A DNA stretch of 64,000 nucleotides from Geodermatophilus tzadiensis (GCF_003002915.1 NZ_PVTG01000001.1:310001-374000), one strand, 5' to 3'. Shown: positions 19,153-28,393, numbered from the stretch's first letter. The notes: generated by a model from the sequence alone, not told the origin. A program made the numbers and translations.

Positions 19153-20418
19153 TCAGCGGAAGTACTGCTGCACCACCCGGCGGGCCATCGCCACGGCGTA
19201 GCTCTGGCCGCGGTCCTGCGGGTAGATCTGCGACATGGTGGCGAGCACGACGCCGGGCATCGAGGTCTCGTGCGGGGGGATCGACTCCCGGTAGGCCGGG
19301 GTGACCACCGGCTGGGCGAAGCCGGCGCGGGAGAAGTGCCAGTCCTGCACCCAGGACAGCTCGAAGTCGGGGTTGAGCCGCTGGAGCCAGGGCTCGTACC
19401 GCTGCAGCAGCTCGGCGGGGTCGGTGGTGAAGCGCCAGTCGTCGCGCGGGACGTAGTTGCCGACGTAGACGACGTGCCGCCCGCCGTACTCCGACGTCGG
19501 CACCATCCGGGTGTGCTCGACGACGGCCAGGAACGGCGCCGACGGGTCGTTGACGTTGAGCCAGTAGTACGGGATGACGCTGCGGTCGCACTCCAGGACG
19601 AAGCAGGTGGCGCCCAGGTACTCGGCGCGGTGCAGGACGTCGTCCTCCGGCGCGCCGGTCGCCCGGGCGAACGCCGGCTGGGGGACGGTGACGAGGACCC
19701 GGTCGAACTCGGCGCGGGCGCCGTCCTCGGTGGTCACCTCCACCGGCCCGGCCGGGTCGGGCTGCGCGATGTGGGCCAGCCGCCGTCCGGTCTCCACCCG
19801 GCCGCCGCGCTCCTGCACCGAGCGCAGCAGCGCGGTGTAGACCTGGTGGAAGCCGCCGTCGAGGTACCCGAGCTTGAACGTGCGGAAGTGCACCCGCGCC
19901 CACAGCCAGGCCATCGAGATCTCCGGTGCCCGCGCGCCGAACTTGCCGACCAGCAGCGGCTCCCAGATGACGTCGGCGGCCCGCCGGCCGGCCCAGCGCT
20001 GCACCCACTCCAGCGCGCGCCGGTCCCCGAACCGCTCGCCGTCGCGGACCGCCTTGAGCAGTGCCGACGACGCTCCGAAGCGGACCCGGTCGGCCAGCCG
20101 CAGCGGCGGGAAGGCGAGCATGTCCCGGGGCGTGGAGAAGTCGTGCAGCACGCCGTCGTGGTAGATCCCGGTCGTCGTCGCGTGGAAGCGCAGCTTCGGG
20201 GCCAGACCCAGCTCGCCGATCAGGTCGATCATCGCGCGGTCGCTGGCGAAGATGTGGTGGTAGTAGCGCTCCAGCGGGGTGCCCTGCACCTCCAGCGACC
20301 CGGCCAGCCCGCCGATCTCGTCCGCGCCCTCGAGCACGGTGACCTCGTGGCCGTCGGCGGCCAGGTCGTGCGCCGCGGTCAGGCCGGTCGCGCCGGCGCC
20401 GATGATCCCGATCCTCAT
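19153..20418 (-). CDS. FAD-dependent oxidoreductase (protoporphyrinogen-oxidase/UGM-like)
   Basis: A 421-residue flavoprotein. The FAD motif GIIGAGATGLTAAHDLA is at residues 4-20, followed by the EGADEIGGLAGS motif of amine-oxidase/PPOX-like proteins. The C-terminal ATMSQIYPQDRGQSYAVAMA completes the FAD site. Such proteins recur in polysaccharide clusters, where some resemble UDP-galactopyranose mutase; the reaction here is unknown. The ATG overlaps the gtrA stop (ATGA), and GGAG is 8 bases upstream. It is the last of four overlapping genes with the Emb-like transferase, GT2 and GtrA, so a role in making or modifying a lipid-linked sugar is inferred. Confidence 0.85.
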   Translation of the reverse strand: MRIGIIGAGATGLTAAHDLAADGHEVTVLEGADEIGGLAGSLEVQGTPLERYYHHIFASDRAMIDLIGELGLAPKLRFHATTTGIYHDGVLHDFSTPRDMLAFPPLRLADRVRFGASSALLKAVRDGERFGDRRALEWVQRWAGRRAADVIWEPLLVGKFGARAPEISMAWLWARVHFRTFKLGYLDGGFHQVYTALLRSVQERGGRVETGRRLAHIAQPDPAGPVEVTTEDGARAEFDRVLVTVPQPAFARATGAPEDDVLHRAEYLGATCFVLECDRSVIPYYWLNVNDPSAPFLAVVEHTRMVPTSEYGGRHVVYVGNYVPRDDWRFTTDPAELLQRYEPWLQRLNPDFELSWVQDWHFSRAGFAQPVVTPAYRESIPPHETSMPGVVLATMSQIYPQDRGQSYAVAMARRVVQQYFR

Positions 20419-20834
20419 CGGAAGCTCCACCTCTTGTTCAGCAGGAACTGCAGGACGGCCACGACCGGCAGCGACACCACCTTGACCACGTTGGCGTCGA
20501 CGCCCAGCCAGGTGTGGAAGACCAGCAGCAGCACGGCCACCAGCCCGATGCCGACCAGGCCCACCGCGTAGAAGCGGAGGAACCGGCGCAGCATGCCGTC
20601 GCGCACGCGGAAGTTCAGGTAGCTGTTCAACAGGAAGTTGTTGGTGATCCCGGCCGAGGTGCTGAGCACCGTGGCGAGCTGCTCGTGCAGGCCGAGGACG
20701 TTGTAGAGCAGCAGGAACAGGACCAGGTCCAGCAGCACACCGGAGACCCCGATGAGCTGGTACAGCACGAAGCTGCGGTACCGCCGCCAGGCCTCACGTG
20801 CCGGTCCCCCGAGCCGGCTCGTCCCCGTGGTCAC
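20415..20834 (-). CDS. GtrA family membrane protein
   Basis: A 139-residue protein with four hydrophobic segments in the GtrA/DPMS fold: after a basic N-terminus come LYQLIGVSGVLLDLVLFLL, an ATVLSTSAGITNNFLLNSYL helix carrying the conserved NFxLN, then two more helices, ending NKRWSFR. GtrA proteins are thought to help polyprenyl-phosphate sugars cross the membrane. The GTG at 20834 lies inside the 3' end of the GT2 gene (41-base overlap), and its own stop overlaps the flavoprotein start. Confidence 0.88.
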   Translation of the reverse strand: MTTGTSRLGGPAREAWRRYRSFVLYQLIGVSGVLLDLVLFLLLYNVLGLHEQLATVLSTSAGITNNFLLNSYLNFRVRDGMLRRFLRFYAVGLVGIGLVAVLLLVFHTWLGVDANVVKVVSLPVVAVLQFLLNKRWSFR

Positions 20835-21801
20835 GCCCGATCACCTCCTGGACGACGTAGAGCGGACGCGCCTGCACCTCGGTGTAGATCCGGCCGACGT
20901 AGGAGCCGATCACCCCGAGCGACAGCATCTGCACCCCGCCCAGGAACAGCACGACGATCATCAGCAGCGTCCAGCCGGGGACGGAGATCTCCGGCAGGAA
21001 CAGTCGCACACCGAGGGCGTAGACGATCCCCAGCAGCGCGATCACCACGGTCACCAGGCCCAACCGGGTGATGAGCTTCAGCGGCACCGTGGAGAAGCTG
21101 GTCACCCCGTCGGCGGCCAGCCGCAGCATCTTCGTCAGCGGGTAGTTCGTCTGCCCGGTGACCCGCTCGTCGCGGTTGAACGGCACCGCCACCTGCTCGA
21201 AGCCGAGCGAGGCCACCAGCCCCCGCACGAAGCGGTTGCGCTCCCGGTGCGACCGGAGCAGGTCGGTGGTCGTGCGGTCGGTGAGCCGGAAGTCCCCGGT
21301 GTCCACGGGGATGTCGATGTCGGCGAAGCGGCGCAGCAGCCGGTAGTAGGCGTGGGCGGTGAGCCGCTTGGTCAGGGTGTCGCGGCGGCTGCGCCGCTGG
21401 GCGTAGACGATCTGCGCGCCGGCCTCCCAGGCCGCGATCAGCTCCAGGCTGACCTCGGGCGGGTCCTGCAGGTCGGTGTCCATGACGATCACCGCGTCCC
21501 CGGGGGCCTGGTCGTACCCGGCCGTGATCGCCATCTGGTGGCCGAAGTTGCGGGACAGGTCCACCACCCGGACCTCGGGACAGGACGCGGCCAGCTCGCG
21601 GAGGACCGCCAGCGAGCCGTCGCGGGAGCCGTCGTTGACGTACACGAACCGGAAGTCCAGGTCGGGCCGGGCCCGGGTCGCGGCCACCAGCCGGGCGTGG
21701 AACTCCCGGATCCCGGCCTCCTCGTTGTAGACCGGCAGCACGTAGGAGACGAGCCGCCGCGGCGCGCCGTCGGCTCCCCCGCCGGGGACCTCGGCCGTCA
21801 C
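20794..21801 (-). CDS. Family 2 glycosyltransferase, polyprenyl-phosphate (DPM1/GtrB-like)
   Basis: A 335-residue inner-membrane enzyme. The GT2 domain shows VLPVYNEEAGI, VNDGSRDGS, the DXD-type MDTDLQDPPE and a TGDFRL acceptor loop. Two C-terminal hydrophobic helices (LVTVVIALLGIVYALGV and a second near residue 280) are typical of GtrB-type synthases that load a sugar onto polyprenyl phosphate. The sugar is not deducible. GTG 21801 overlaps the upstream Emb-like gene (GTGA). Confidence 0.9.
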   Translation of the reverse strand: MTAEVPGGGADGAPRRLVSYVLPVYNEEAGIREFHARLVAATRARPDLDFRFVYVNDGSRDGSLAVLRELAASCPEVRVVDLSRNFGHQMAITAGYDQAPGDAVIVMDTDLQDPPEVSLELIAAWEAGAQIVYAQRRSRRDTLTKRLTAHAYYRLLRRFADIDIPVDTGDFRLTDRTTTDLLRSHRERNRFVRGLVASLGFEQVAVPFNRDERVTGQTNYPLTKMLRLAADGVTSFSTVPLKLITRLGLVTVVIALLGIVYALGVRLFLPEISVPGWTLLMIVVLFLGGVQMLSLGVIGSYVGRIYTEVQARPLYVVQEVIGRDHGDEPARGTGT

Positions 21802-24800
21802 CGGTCGCCCTGCCAGCCCCAGAGCTGCACCTGGTCGGTCCTCCGGTCGTACGCGTCGCGGGCCATGCGGTAGTCGAGCAGCTGCACGCTCCCCCAGTCC
21901 TCCTGCGCGGTGCCGGCCAGCCGGCTCGGGGCCTCCTGCCGGGCGGCGAGGGCGATCCCGGCGAAGCTGCCGCCCTGGCCGGGGGCGTAGGCGATCGCGG
22001 CCAGGCCGCTGTAGGCGCTGGGGGCGGCGAGCAGCACGTCCGGGGTCTCGGCGAGGCCGTCGGCGACCACCGGGACGTCCCGCACGCAGGGGAAGTGCCA
22101 GGACAGCGGCCACTCGGGCAGCACGGTCCCCCGGCCCGCGAGGAACTCCTGCAGGCCCTCGGCGCTGCGCACCCGCGGCCCGGTCACGGCCAGCCAGCCG
22201 CCGGCGTCGGTGGCGGCGTCCGTGGCCAGCACGCGGACCCGGTCCGCGCCGGCGGGGACGGCGTCGGCCGTGACGGAGAGCGGGCGCCACGCCGAGGCGC
22301 CCGCCGCCCCGTCACCGAGCGGACGGCGCTCCAGCGCGGTCACGCCCCCGCCGTCGTCGGACCGGCCGAACTCCAGCTCCAGCACGTTCGCCCCGCCCGT
22401 CCGGCCGGCCGCGGAGACGGTGAGGTCCTGCTCGCCGGACAGCGCCGGCAGGGCGAACCACGCGCTGGTCAGGGTGCCGGTGGACAGCTCGCCGCCGTCG
22501 AGGCTGCCCCACACGGAGGTGGCCGGGCCCGAGCCCGGCGCGGCGGGGGGCGGGGACGACGACGGCCACCCGCCGCCGCTGACGAAGCCCGCCACCGCGT
22601 CCTCGCCCGCCGTCGGCTCCAGCGGCCCGTCGGGGTCGTCGGCGAGCACCTGCACGGCGTCGGCCAGCCCGCAGGTGTCCCCGGTCACGGCCGCCAGGTT
22701 GACCGCGGTCAGCGAGTAGCTGCCGGCCGCGGCCTGCCGCAGCGGCGCCACGGTGAAGGTCCCGACCAGCACCAGGACGCCGGCGGCCAGGCCGGCCGCG
22801 GCGAGCGGGACGGGCAGCAGGACGGCGGCGGTCGCGGCCCTCCCCCGGCCGGGCCGCCACCGCAGCCGGACGACGACGGCGGCCGCGACGGCCGCGAGCA
22901 GGAGCCAGGGCACGGGGTTGCCCAGGGGGACCCCGAGGGGGCGCACCGGCACGTCCCGGTACGGGAGGCCGTAGTCGGAGTACAGGAACCAGCCGTTCGC
23001 CCCGGAGAGGCCCACCCCGACCGCCAGCGCCAGCAGCCCGGCGCCGACGAGGCCGATGGCGACCACCCCGCGGTCGTGCGCGCGCTGGCGGGCGCTCTGC
23101 ACCAGCAGGACGCCGGCCACCACGAGGAAGGGCACGGCCAGCCCCACCACCGCGCCGAAGTGGTGCGTCCACTTCGACGGGGTCAGCGCCAGGACCACGA
23201 AGGCGAGCGCCGTCGAGCCCGCCACCAGGTGCGCGGTCGGGGCGACCCGCGGTCGCGGGAGCCGGCGGGCGAGCAGCAGGCCGGTGACGACCAGCAGGGC
23301 GAGGGTGACGAGCACCGGCACGCGCTTGGTCGTGGTGCCCTGACCGCCGCCGTTCATCAGCGCGGCGTACCGGACGACCTCCTCGTACCAGGCGAGGTTC
23401 GGCCCGATCCGGGTGTGCAGCTCCGTCGCCTTCGCCACGCCGTGCCAGGACTGGTCGGCGAACATCACGACCAGCCCGGTGCCGGCCAGGCAGCCCAGCA
23501 GCGCGACGCGCCCCAGCAGGGGCGCCCAAGCGCCGCCGGTGCCGGCGCGCAGCGTCCGCCAGGTGCGCGGGAGCAGCACCAGCACGGGCGCGAGGACGAC
23601 GACGCTCGAGGGCGTGACCGCGACCGCGACGCCGGCCACCAGCGCCGCCGCCCCGATCGTCGGCAGCGGGCGGCGGGCGCCCGGCGCGGTGCCGCGCAGC
23701 AGCAGCGCGAGCACGCTCGCCGCGGCCAGTGCGACGAACGGCTCGGGCCGCACGCCGAGGTCGAACGGGAGCCACCACGCCAGGAAGCACAGGGCGGCCG
23801 CCCACCGGACGACGGGGCGCCGGCCCAGGCCCGGGAGGGCGGCGCCGAGCACGCCCCGGCTGACGACGAACCAGGTGGCCACGCCGGCGAGGTAGCTGGG
23901 CAGCCGCAGCCAGACCGGCTCGAGGGTGAGCGCGACCAGCGGTTCGACGAGGCGCTGCACCAGCGTGAACGGCGCCTCGGAGGCGTTCATCCAGTGGTAG
24001 TAGTTGCCGACGTCGCCGCTCTCCAGCGCGTTGCGGATGGTCATCGTCGCGTAGCCGTCGTCGTCGGTCTGCGGCGCGATGAGGACCCACCCGCTCAGCA
24101 CCGCCACCACGGCGACGTCGGCCAGCACGCGCAGGGCCCGCCGGGGGACGCGCTCCCGCGCGACGCGGGCCGCCTGGGGGCCCTGCCGCGCCAGCAGCGC
24201 CAGGGAGAGCAGGACGAGCAGCGCGTGACCGGCGATCACCGCGGTCTTGAGCGTGCTGGGCCGGCTCTCGAACCAGGTGCGCGTGCGGGCGGTGACGGTC
24301 GTGTCGGCCGCCTGGTCGGGGTCCAGGTCCGTGACGAAGGCGAACACGTCGGGGACCGGCTCCCCCGGCAGCGCCGTCGGCGGCGCCGACCCGCTCGCCA
24401 CCGTCGTGCCCGCGTCGTCGGCGTCCACCCGGACGTCGCAGCCCGTCGCGGCGGGCGCCTCGTCGCGGACCAGCCGCCCGCCGACCAGCACCTGCAGCCG
24501 CCCGCCCTCGGTGGCGACCACCAGCGCGGACGTCGACCCGCCCGGGGGCGCCACCGTGGTGGCCACCAGCGTGGTGCGCTCCGAGCGGCCGAGGCCCGCC
24601 TGGACCGCCGGGCACGGGACCGCCACGTGCAGCTCGGCCGGCCGGTAGGGCACGAAGAAGGCGGTGGTGGAGACGGGCTGCTCCCCGGCTGCGGGCCAGC
24701 TGACCACGGTCCGGTCGGCCACCACCGGCGCGAGCGGCACCGCCAGGGCCAGCACGGTGCCGAGCAGGCCGACCAGCAGGGTGAGCGCCGTCCACAGCCG

Positions 24801-24881
24801 TGCCCGGGAGGCCGGGGGACGCCGGTCGGGGACGGGCTCGCGGAGCGCGTCGTCCGCGGTCGGCGACAGAGTCCTCGACAC
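21798..24881 (-). CDS. EmbC-type arabinosyltransferase (GT53-like, GT-C fold)
   Basis: About 1027 residues. A first helix near residue 35 (LWTALTLLVGLLGTVLALAV) is followed by an extracytoplasmic domain, then a multi-helix GT-C core and a C-terminal soluble carbohydrate-binding domain. In the loop near residue 272, QTDDDGYATM followed by SGDVGNYYHWMNASEAPF is the Emb-family catalytic region that binds decaprenyl-phosphoryl arabinose. These enzymes add arabinofuranose to cell-wall polysaccharide in mycobacteria and relatives; the acceptor here is unproven. GTG 24881 follows GAGAGG; a GTG at 24983 is the alternative. It heads a four-gene overlapping run with GT2, GtrA and a flavoprotein. Confidence 0.88.
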   Translation of the reverse strand: MSRTLSPTADDALREPVPDRRPPASRARLWTALTLLVGLLGTVLALAVPLAPVVADRTVVSWPAAGEQPVSTTAFFVPYRPAELHVAVPCPAVQAGLGRSERTTLVATTVAPPGGSTSALVVATEGGRLQVLVGGRLVRDEAPAATGCDVRVDADDAGTTVASGSAPPTALPGEPVPDVFAFVTDLDPDQAADTTVTARTRTWFESRPSTLKTAVIAGHALLVLLSLALLARQGPQAARVARERVPRRALRVLADVAVVAVLSGWVLIAPQTDDDGYATMTIRNALESGDVGNYYHWMNASEAPFTLVQRLVEPLVALTLEPVWLRLPSYLAGVATWFVVSRGVLGAALPGLGRRPVVRWAAALCFLAWWLPFDLGVRPEPFVALAAASVLALLLRGTAPGARRPLPTIGAAALVAGVAVAVTPSSVVVLAPVLVLLPRTWRTLRAGTGGAWAPLLGRVALLGCLAGTGLVVMFADQSWHGVAKATELHTRIGPNLAWYEEVVRYAALMNGGGQGTTTKRVPVLVTLALLVVTGLLLARRLPRPRVAPTAHLVAGSTALAFVVLALTPSKWTHHFGAVVGLAVPFLVVAGVLLVQSARQRAHDRGVVAIGLVGAGLLALAVGVGLSGANGWFLYSDYGLPYRDVPVRPLGVPLGNPVPWLLLAAVAAAVVVRLRWRPGRGRAATAAVLLPVPLAAAGLAAGVLVLVGTFTVAPLRQAAAGSYSLTAVNLAAVTGDTCGLADAVQVLADDPDGPLEPTAGEDAVAGFVSGGGWPSSSPPPAAPGSGPATSVWGSLDGGELSTGTLTSAWFALPALSGEQDLTVSAAGRTGGANVLELEFGRSDDGGGVTALERRPLGDGAAGASAWRPLSVTADAVPAGADRVRVLATDAATDAGGWLAVTGPRVRSAEGLQEFLAGRGTVLPEWPLSWHFPCVRDVPVVADGLAETPDVLLAAPSAYSGLAAIAYAPGQGGSFAGIALAARQEAPSRLAGTAQEDWGSVQLLDYRMARDAYDRRTDQVQLWGWQGDR

Positions 24882-24915
24882 CCGGGGCCTCTCGATGGGG
24901 AGCGCGGTCCGGGGA

Positions 24916-24921
24916 AGGCTA
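24916..24921 (-). promoter_or_regulatory. Candidate -10 hexamer (TAGCCT) for the glycan cassette
   Basis: On the minus strand TAGCCT lies 34 bases before GTG 24881, giving a short leader that contains the GAGAGG ribosome site. It supports the 24881 start over 24983. Confidence 0.4.
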
Positions 24922-25024
24922 GCCGACGTCCCGTCGTCCCCCGGGCAGCGAACGGGACACGGCCGGTGGGACCGGGCGCGCACCCGAGCGGGTGTGCGCT
25001 GCCCGGCGCGGGACCCGCGCGGGA

Positions 25025-25030
25025 GAGAAT
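25025..25030 (+). promoter_or_regulatory. Weak candidate -10 (GAGAAT) of deoC
   Basis: GAGAAT keeps the A2 and T6 of the TANNNT consensus and ends 6 bases before the deoC ATG, the same geometry as the better leaderless candidates in the window. GGGAGAG overlaps it and could alternatively serve as a ribosome site. Confidence 0.25.
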
Positions 25031-25036
25031 GCGGAC

Positions 25037-26032
25037 ATGACCCACGTGCTCGACCCCGGGACGCTGGCGGCCGGGACCCGGCCCGGTCCGGGGCCCGGGA
25101 CGGCGTTCGACGACGTGACCCGCTCCGACGCCGCCCTCCGCGCCTTCCTGCACGGCCTGCCCGGCGTCGACCAGGTGGGGGCCGAGCAGCGCGCCGCCAC
25201 CCTCGGCACCCGCTCGATCAAGACCACGGCCAAGGCCTGGGCGATCGACACCGCGATCTCGATGGTCGACCTGACCACCCTGGAGGGTGCCGACACGCCG
25301 GGGAAGGTCCGCAGCCTGGCGGCCAAGGCCCGCCGTCCCGACCCCACCGACCCGACCGCCCCGGCGGTGGCCGCCGTCTGCGTCTACGGCGACCTCGCCG
25401 GCGTCGCGCGGGAGGCGCTGGCCGGCACCGGCGTCCACGTGGCCGCCGTGGCCACCGCGTTCCCCAGCGGCCGGGCGAGCCGGGAGGTCAAGCTCGCCGA
25501 CGTCCGTGACGCCGTGGGCAACGGCGCCGACGAGATCGACATGGTCATCGACCGCGGCGCGTTCCTCGCCGGCCGCTACCTCGAGGTGTTCGAGGAGGTC
25601 GTCGCGGTGAAGGAGGCGTGCGGGGGCGCGCACCTCAAGGTCATCCTCGAGACCGGCGAGCTGGTCACCTACGACAACGCCCGCCGCGCCTCGTGGCTGG
25701 CGATGCTCGCCGGCGCCGACTTCGTCAAGACCTCCACCGGCAAGATCTCCCCCGCCGCGACGCTGCCGGTGTGTCTGGTGATGCTCGAGGCGGTCCGCGA
25801 CTTCCGCGCCGCCACCGGCCGGCAGGTCGGCGTCAAGCCCGCCGGCGGCATCCGCACCACCAAGGACGCGATCAAGCACCTGGTGCTGGTCAACGAGACC
25901 GTCGGCGCCGACTGGCTGTCCCCCGACCGGTTCCGCCTCGGCGCCTCCAGCCTCCTCAACGACCTGCTCCTGCAGCGGCAGAAGCTGCGCACCGGCCACT
26001 ACTCCGGCCCCGACCACGTGAGCGTCGACTGA
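25037..26032 (+). CDS. deoC: Deoxyribose-phosphate aldolase
   Basis: A 331-residue class I aldolase cleaving 2-deoxyribose-5-phosphate to glyceraldehyde-3-phosphate and acetaldehyde. The Schiff-base lysine is in FVKTSTGK and the second active-site lysine in GVKPAGGI. It is longer than the roughly 220-260-residue bacterial DeoC and matches the longer actinobacterial/animal-like type, with about 60 extra N-terminal residues. It starts the operon deoC, aldehyde dehydrogenase, truncated aldehyde dehydrogenase, which would dispose of the acetaldehyde released. Confidence 0.95.
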   Translation: MTHVLDPGTLAAGTRPGPGPGTAFDDVTRSDAALRAFLHGLPGVDQVGAEQRAATLGTRSIKTTAKAWAIDTAISMVDLTTLEGADTPGKVRSLAAKARRPDPTDPTAPAVAAVCVYGDLAGVAREALAGTGVHVAAVATAFPSGRASREVKLADVRDAVGNGADEIDMVIDRGAFLAGRYLEVFEEVVAVKEACGGAHLKVILETGELVTYDNARRASWLAMLAGADFVKTSTGKISPAATLPVCLVMLEAVRDFRAATGRQVGVKPAGGIRTTKDAIKHLVLVNETVGADWLSPDRFRLGASSLLNDLLLQRQKLRTGHYSGPDHVSVD

Positions 26033-26034
26033 CC

Positions 26035-27483
26035 ATGACCAGCCCCCTGTTCGAGTACGCCCCGGCCCCCGAGTCCCGCTCGATCGTCGACGTCGCGCCG
26101 TCCTACGGCCTGTTCGTCGACGGCGAGTTCGTCGACGGCTCCGGCGACACCCTCAAGACGGTCAACCCGGCCACCGAGGAGGTGCTCAGCGAGGTCGCGG
26201 TGGGCACCGAGGCCGACGTCGACCGCGCCGTGCGGGCCGCCCGCCGCGCGTTCACCCGCGTGTGGGGCCCGATGCGCCCGGCCGACCGCGGCAAGTACCT
26301 GTTCCGGATCGCCCGGATCCTGCAGGAGCGGGCGCGCGAGTTCGCCGTCCTGGAGTCGCTGGACAACGGCAAGCCGATCCGGGAGTCCCGCGACGTCGAC
26401 GTACCCCTGGCCGCGGCGCACTTCTTCCACCACGCGGGCTGGGCCGACAAGCTCGGCTACGCGGGCCTCGGGCCCGACCCGCGGCCGCACGGCGTGGCCG
26501 GGCAGGTCATCCCGTGGAACTTCCCGCTGCTCATGCTCGCGTGGAAGGTCGCGCCGGCGCTGGCCACCGGCAACACCGTCGTCCTCAAGCCGGCCGAGAC
26601 CACGCCGCTGACCGCGCTGCTGTTCGCCCAGGTGTGCCAGCAGGCCGACCTGCCGCCGGGTGTGGTGAACATCGTGACCGGCGCCGGCGAGACGGGTCGG
26701 GCGGTGGTGGAGCACGCCGACGTCGACAAGGTCGCCTTCACCGGCTCGACGGAGGTGGGCCGCTCGATCGCGCGCGCCGTCGCCGGCACCCGCAAGGTGC
26801 TGACGCTGGAGCTCGGCGGCAAGGCGGCCAACATCGTCTTCGACGACGCCCCGATCGACCAGGCCGTCGAGGGCATCGTGCGCGGCATCTTCTTCAACCA
26901 GGGCCACGTGTGCTGCGCGGGCTCCCGGCTGCTGGTGCAGGAGTCGGTGCACGACGAGGTGATCGCCTCGCTGCAGCGCCGGATCGGCACGCTGCGGGTG
27001 GGCGACCCGCTGGACAAGAACACCGACGTCGGGGCGATCAACTCCGCGGAGCAGTTGGCCCGCATCCGGGAGCTGTCCGAGATCGGCGAGGCCGAGGGCG
27101 CGCACCGCTGGCAGCCCGCGTGCGACCTGCCCGACCGCGGCTTCTGGTTCCCGCCCACGGTGTTCACCGACGTCTCCCCCGCCCACCGGATCGCCCGCGA
27201 CGAGGTGTTCGGCCCGGTGCTGTCGGTGCTCACCTTCCGCACGCCGGACGAGGCGGTGGCCAAGGCCGACAACAGCACCTACGGGCTGTCGGCCGGCATC
27301 TGGACGGAGAAGGGCTCGCGGATCCTGGCGATCGCCGACCGGCTGCGCGCCGGCGTGGTGTGGGCCAACACGTTCAACCAGTTCGACCCGACGTCGCCCT
27401 TCGGCGGCTACAAGCAGTCCGGCTACGGCCGGGAGGGCGGCCGGCAGGGGCTGGCCGCCTACCTGAAGGGGGCCTCCCACTGA
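26035..27483 (+). CDS. Aldehyde dehydrogenase
   Basis: A complete 482-residue NAD(P)-dependent aldehyde dehydrogenase. The oxyanion/NAD segment IPWNFPLLMLAWK is near residue 157, FTGSTEVG near 236, the general-base Glu in LELGGKAAN near 258, and the catalytic Cys in FNQGHVCCAGSR near 291 (two adjacent cysteines). The ATG is 2 bases after the deoC stop. Oxidation of acetaldehyde from the DeoC reaction to acetate is the likely role, inferred from position. A one-base TGATG overlap leads into the truncated paralogue. Confidence 0.93.
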   Translation: MTSPLFEYAPAPESRSIVDVAPSYGLFVDGEFVDGSGDTLKTVNPATEEVLSEVAVGTEADVDRAVRAARRAFTRVWGPMRPADRGKYLFRIARILQERAREFAVLESLDNGKPIRESRDVDVPLAAAHFFHHAGWADKLGYAGLGPDPRPHGVAGQVIPWNFPLLMLAWKVAPALATGNTVVLKPAETTPLTALLFAQVCQQADLPPGVVNIVTGAGETGRAVVEHADVDKVAFTGSTEVGRSIARAVAGTRKVLTLELGGKAANIVFDDAPIDQAVEGIVRGIFFNQGHVCCAGSRLLVQESVHDEVIASLQRRIGTLRVGDPLDKNTDVGAINSAEQLARIRELSEIGEAEGAHRWQPACDLPDRGFWFPPTVFTDVSPAHRIARDEVFGPVLSVLTFRTPDEAVAKADNSTYGLSAGIWTEKGSRILAIADRLRAGVVWANTFNQFDPTSPFGGYKQSGYGREGGRQGLAAYLKGASH

Positions 27484-28349
27484 TGTCGGACCGCCTGGCC
27501 GTCCGCAAGACGTTCAAGCTCTACCTGGGCGGGGCCTTCCCCCGCTCGGAGTCCGGCCGCACCTACGCCGTCACCGACGCGCGGGGCGCGTTCCTCGCCA
27601 ACGCCGCGTGGGCCTCCCGCAAGGACGCCCGCGACGCCGTCGTCGCCGCCCGCGGCGCCTTCGCCAAGTGGTCGGGTGCCACCGCCTACAACCGCGGTCA
27701 GGTGCTCTACCGGGTCGCCGAGGTGATGGAGGGCCGGCACGCCCAGTTCTGCGAGGAGGTGGCCGCCGGCGAGGGGCTGTCGGCCGGACGCGCCCGCGCC
27801 GTCGTCGACGCCGCCGTCGACCGCTGGGTCTGGTACGCCGGCTGGACCGACAAGCTGGCGTCGGTGCTGGGCAGCGCCAACCCGGTCGCCGGGCCGTTCT
27901 TCGGCTTCTCCACGCCCGAGCCGACCGGCGTGGTCGCCGTCCTGGCGCCGCAGCGCTCGTCGCTGCTCGGCCTGGTCAGCGTGCTGGCCCCGGTGCTCGC
28001 CGGCGGCAACACCGCGGTCGTCGTGACCTCGCGGGAGCGGCCGCTGCCGGCGGTGACGCTGGGCGAGGTGCTGGCCACCAGCGACGTCCCCGGCGGGGTG
28101 GTCAACCTGCTCACCGGCGACGCCGGCGAGATCGGCCCGTGGCTGGCCGAGCACGACGACGTCGACGCCGTCGACCTCACCGGCGCCCCGCCGGCGCAGG
28201 CGATGGAGCTCGAGCGGCTGGCCGCCGGCAGCATCAAGCGGGTGCTGCGCCCGCCGGCCGAGGAGCCGGACTGGAGCGCCGACCCGGGGCTGTCCCGCAT
28301 GACGCCGTTCCTGGAGACCAAGACCGTGTGGCACCCGAAGGGAGTGTGA
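27483..28349 (+). CDS. Truncated aldehyde dehydrogenase-like protein without catalytic domain
   Basis: A 288-residue protein aligning with the N-terminal, coenzyme-binding half of aldehyde dehydrogenases: KLYLGGAFPRSESG at the start, GVVAVLAPQRSSLLGLVSVL where the IPWNFP loop should be, and NTAVVV. It then ends with about 60 residues that do not contain an ELGGK motif or a catalytic cysteine domain. The usual WNFP is replaced, so catalysis is very unlikely. Codon use matches its neighbours, the reading frame is clean, and it is coupled by TGATG to the complete enzyme, so it looks maintained rather than decayed. A structural or regulatory partner of the full-length enzyme is inferred. Confidence 0.85.
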   Translation: MSDRLAVRKTFKLYLGGAFPRSESGRTYAVTDARGAFLANAAWASRKDARDAVVAARGAFAKWSGATAYNRGQVLYRVAEVMEGRHAQFCEEVAAGEGLSAGRARAVVDAAVDRWVWYAGWTDKLASVLGSANPVAGPFFGFSTPEPTGVVAVLAPQRSSLLGLVSVLAPVLAGGNTAVVVTSRERPLPAVTLGEVLATSDVPGGVVNLLTGDAGEIGPWLAEHDDVDAVDLTGAPPAQAMELERLAAGSIKRVLRPPAEEPDWSADPGLSRMTPFLETKTVWHPKGV

Positions 28350-28393
28350 ATCCCCCGGGTGCGCTCCCGGCCGGACCCGGCAGGATGGGCTCC

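Noticed and set aside
18646-20571. A 641-codon plus-strand open frame opposite upp and the flavoprotein
   Set aside because: No family motifs, His/Arg/Gln-rich composition, and both opposing genes are well supported.
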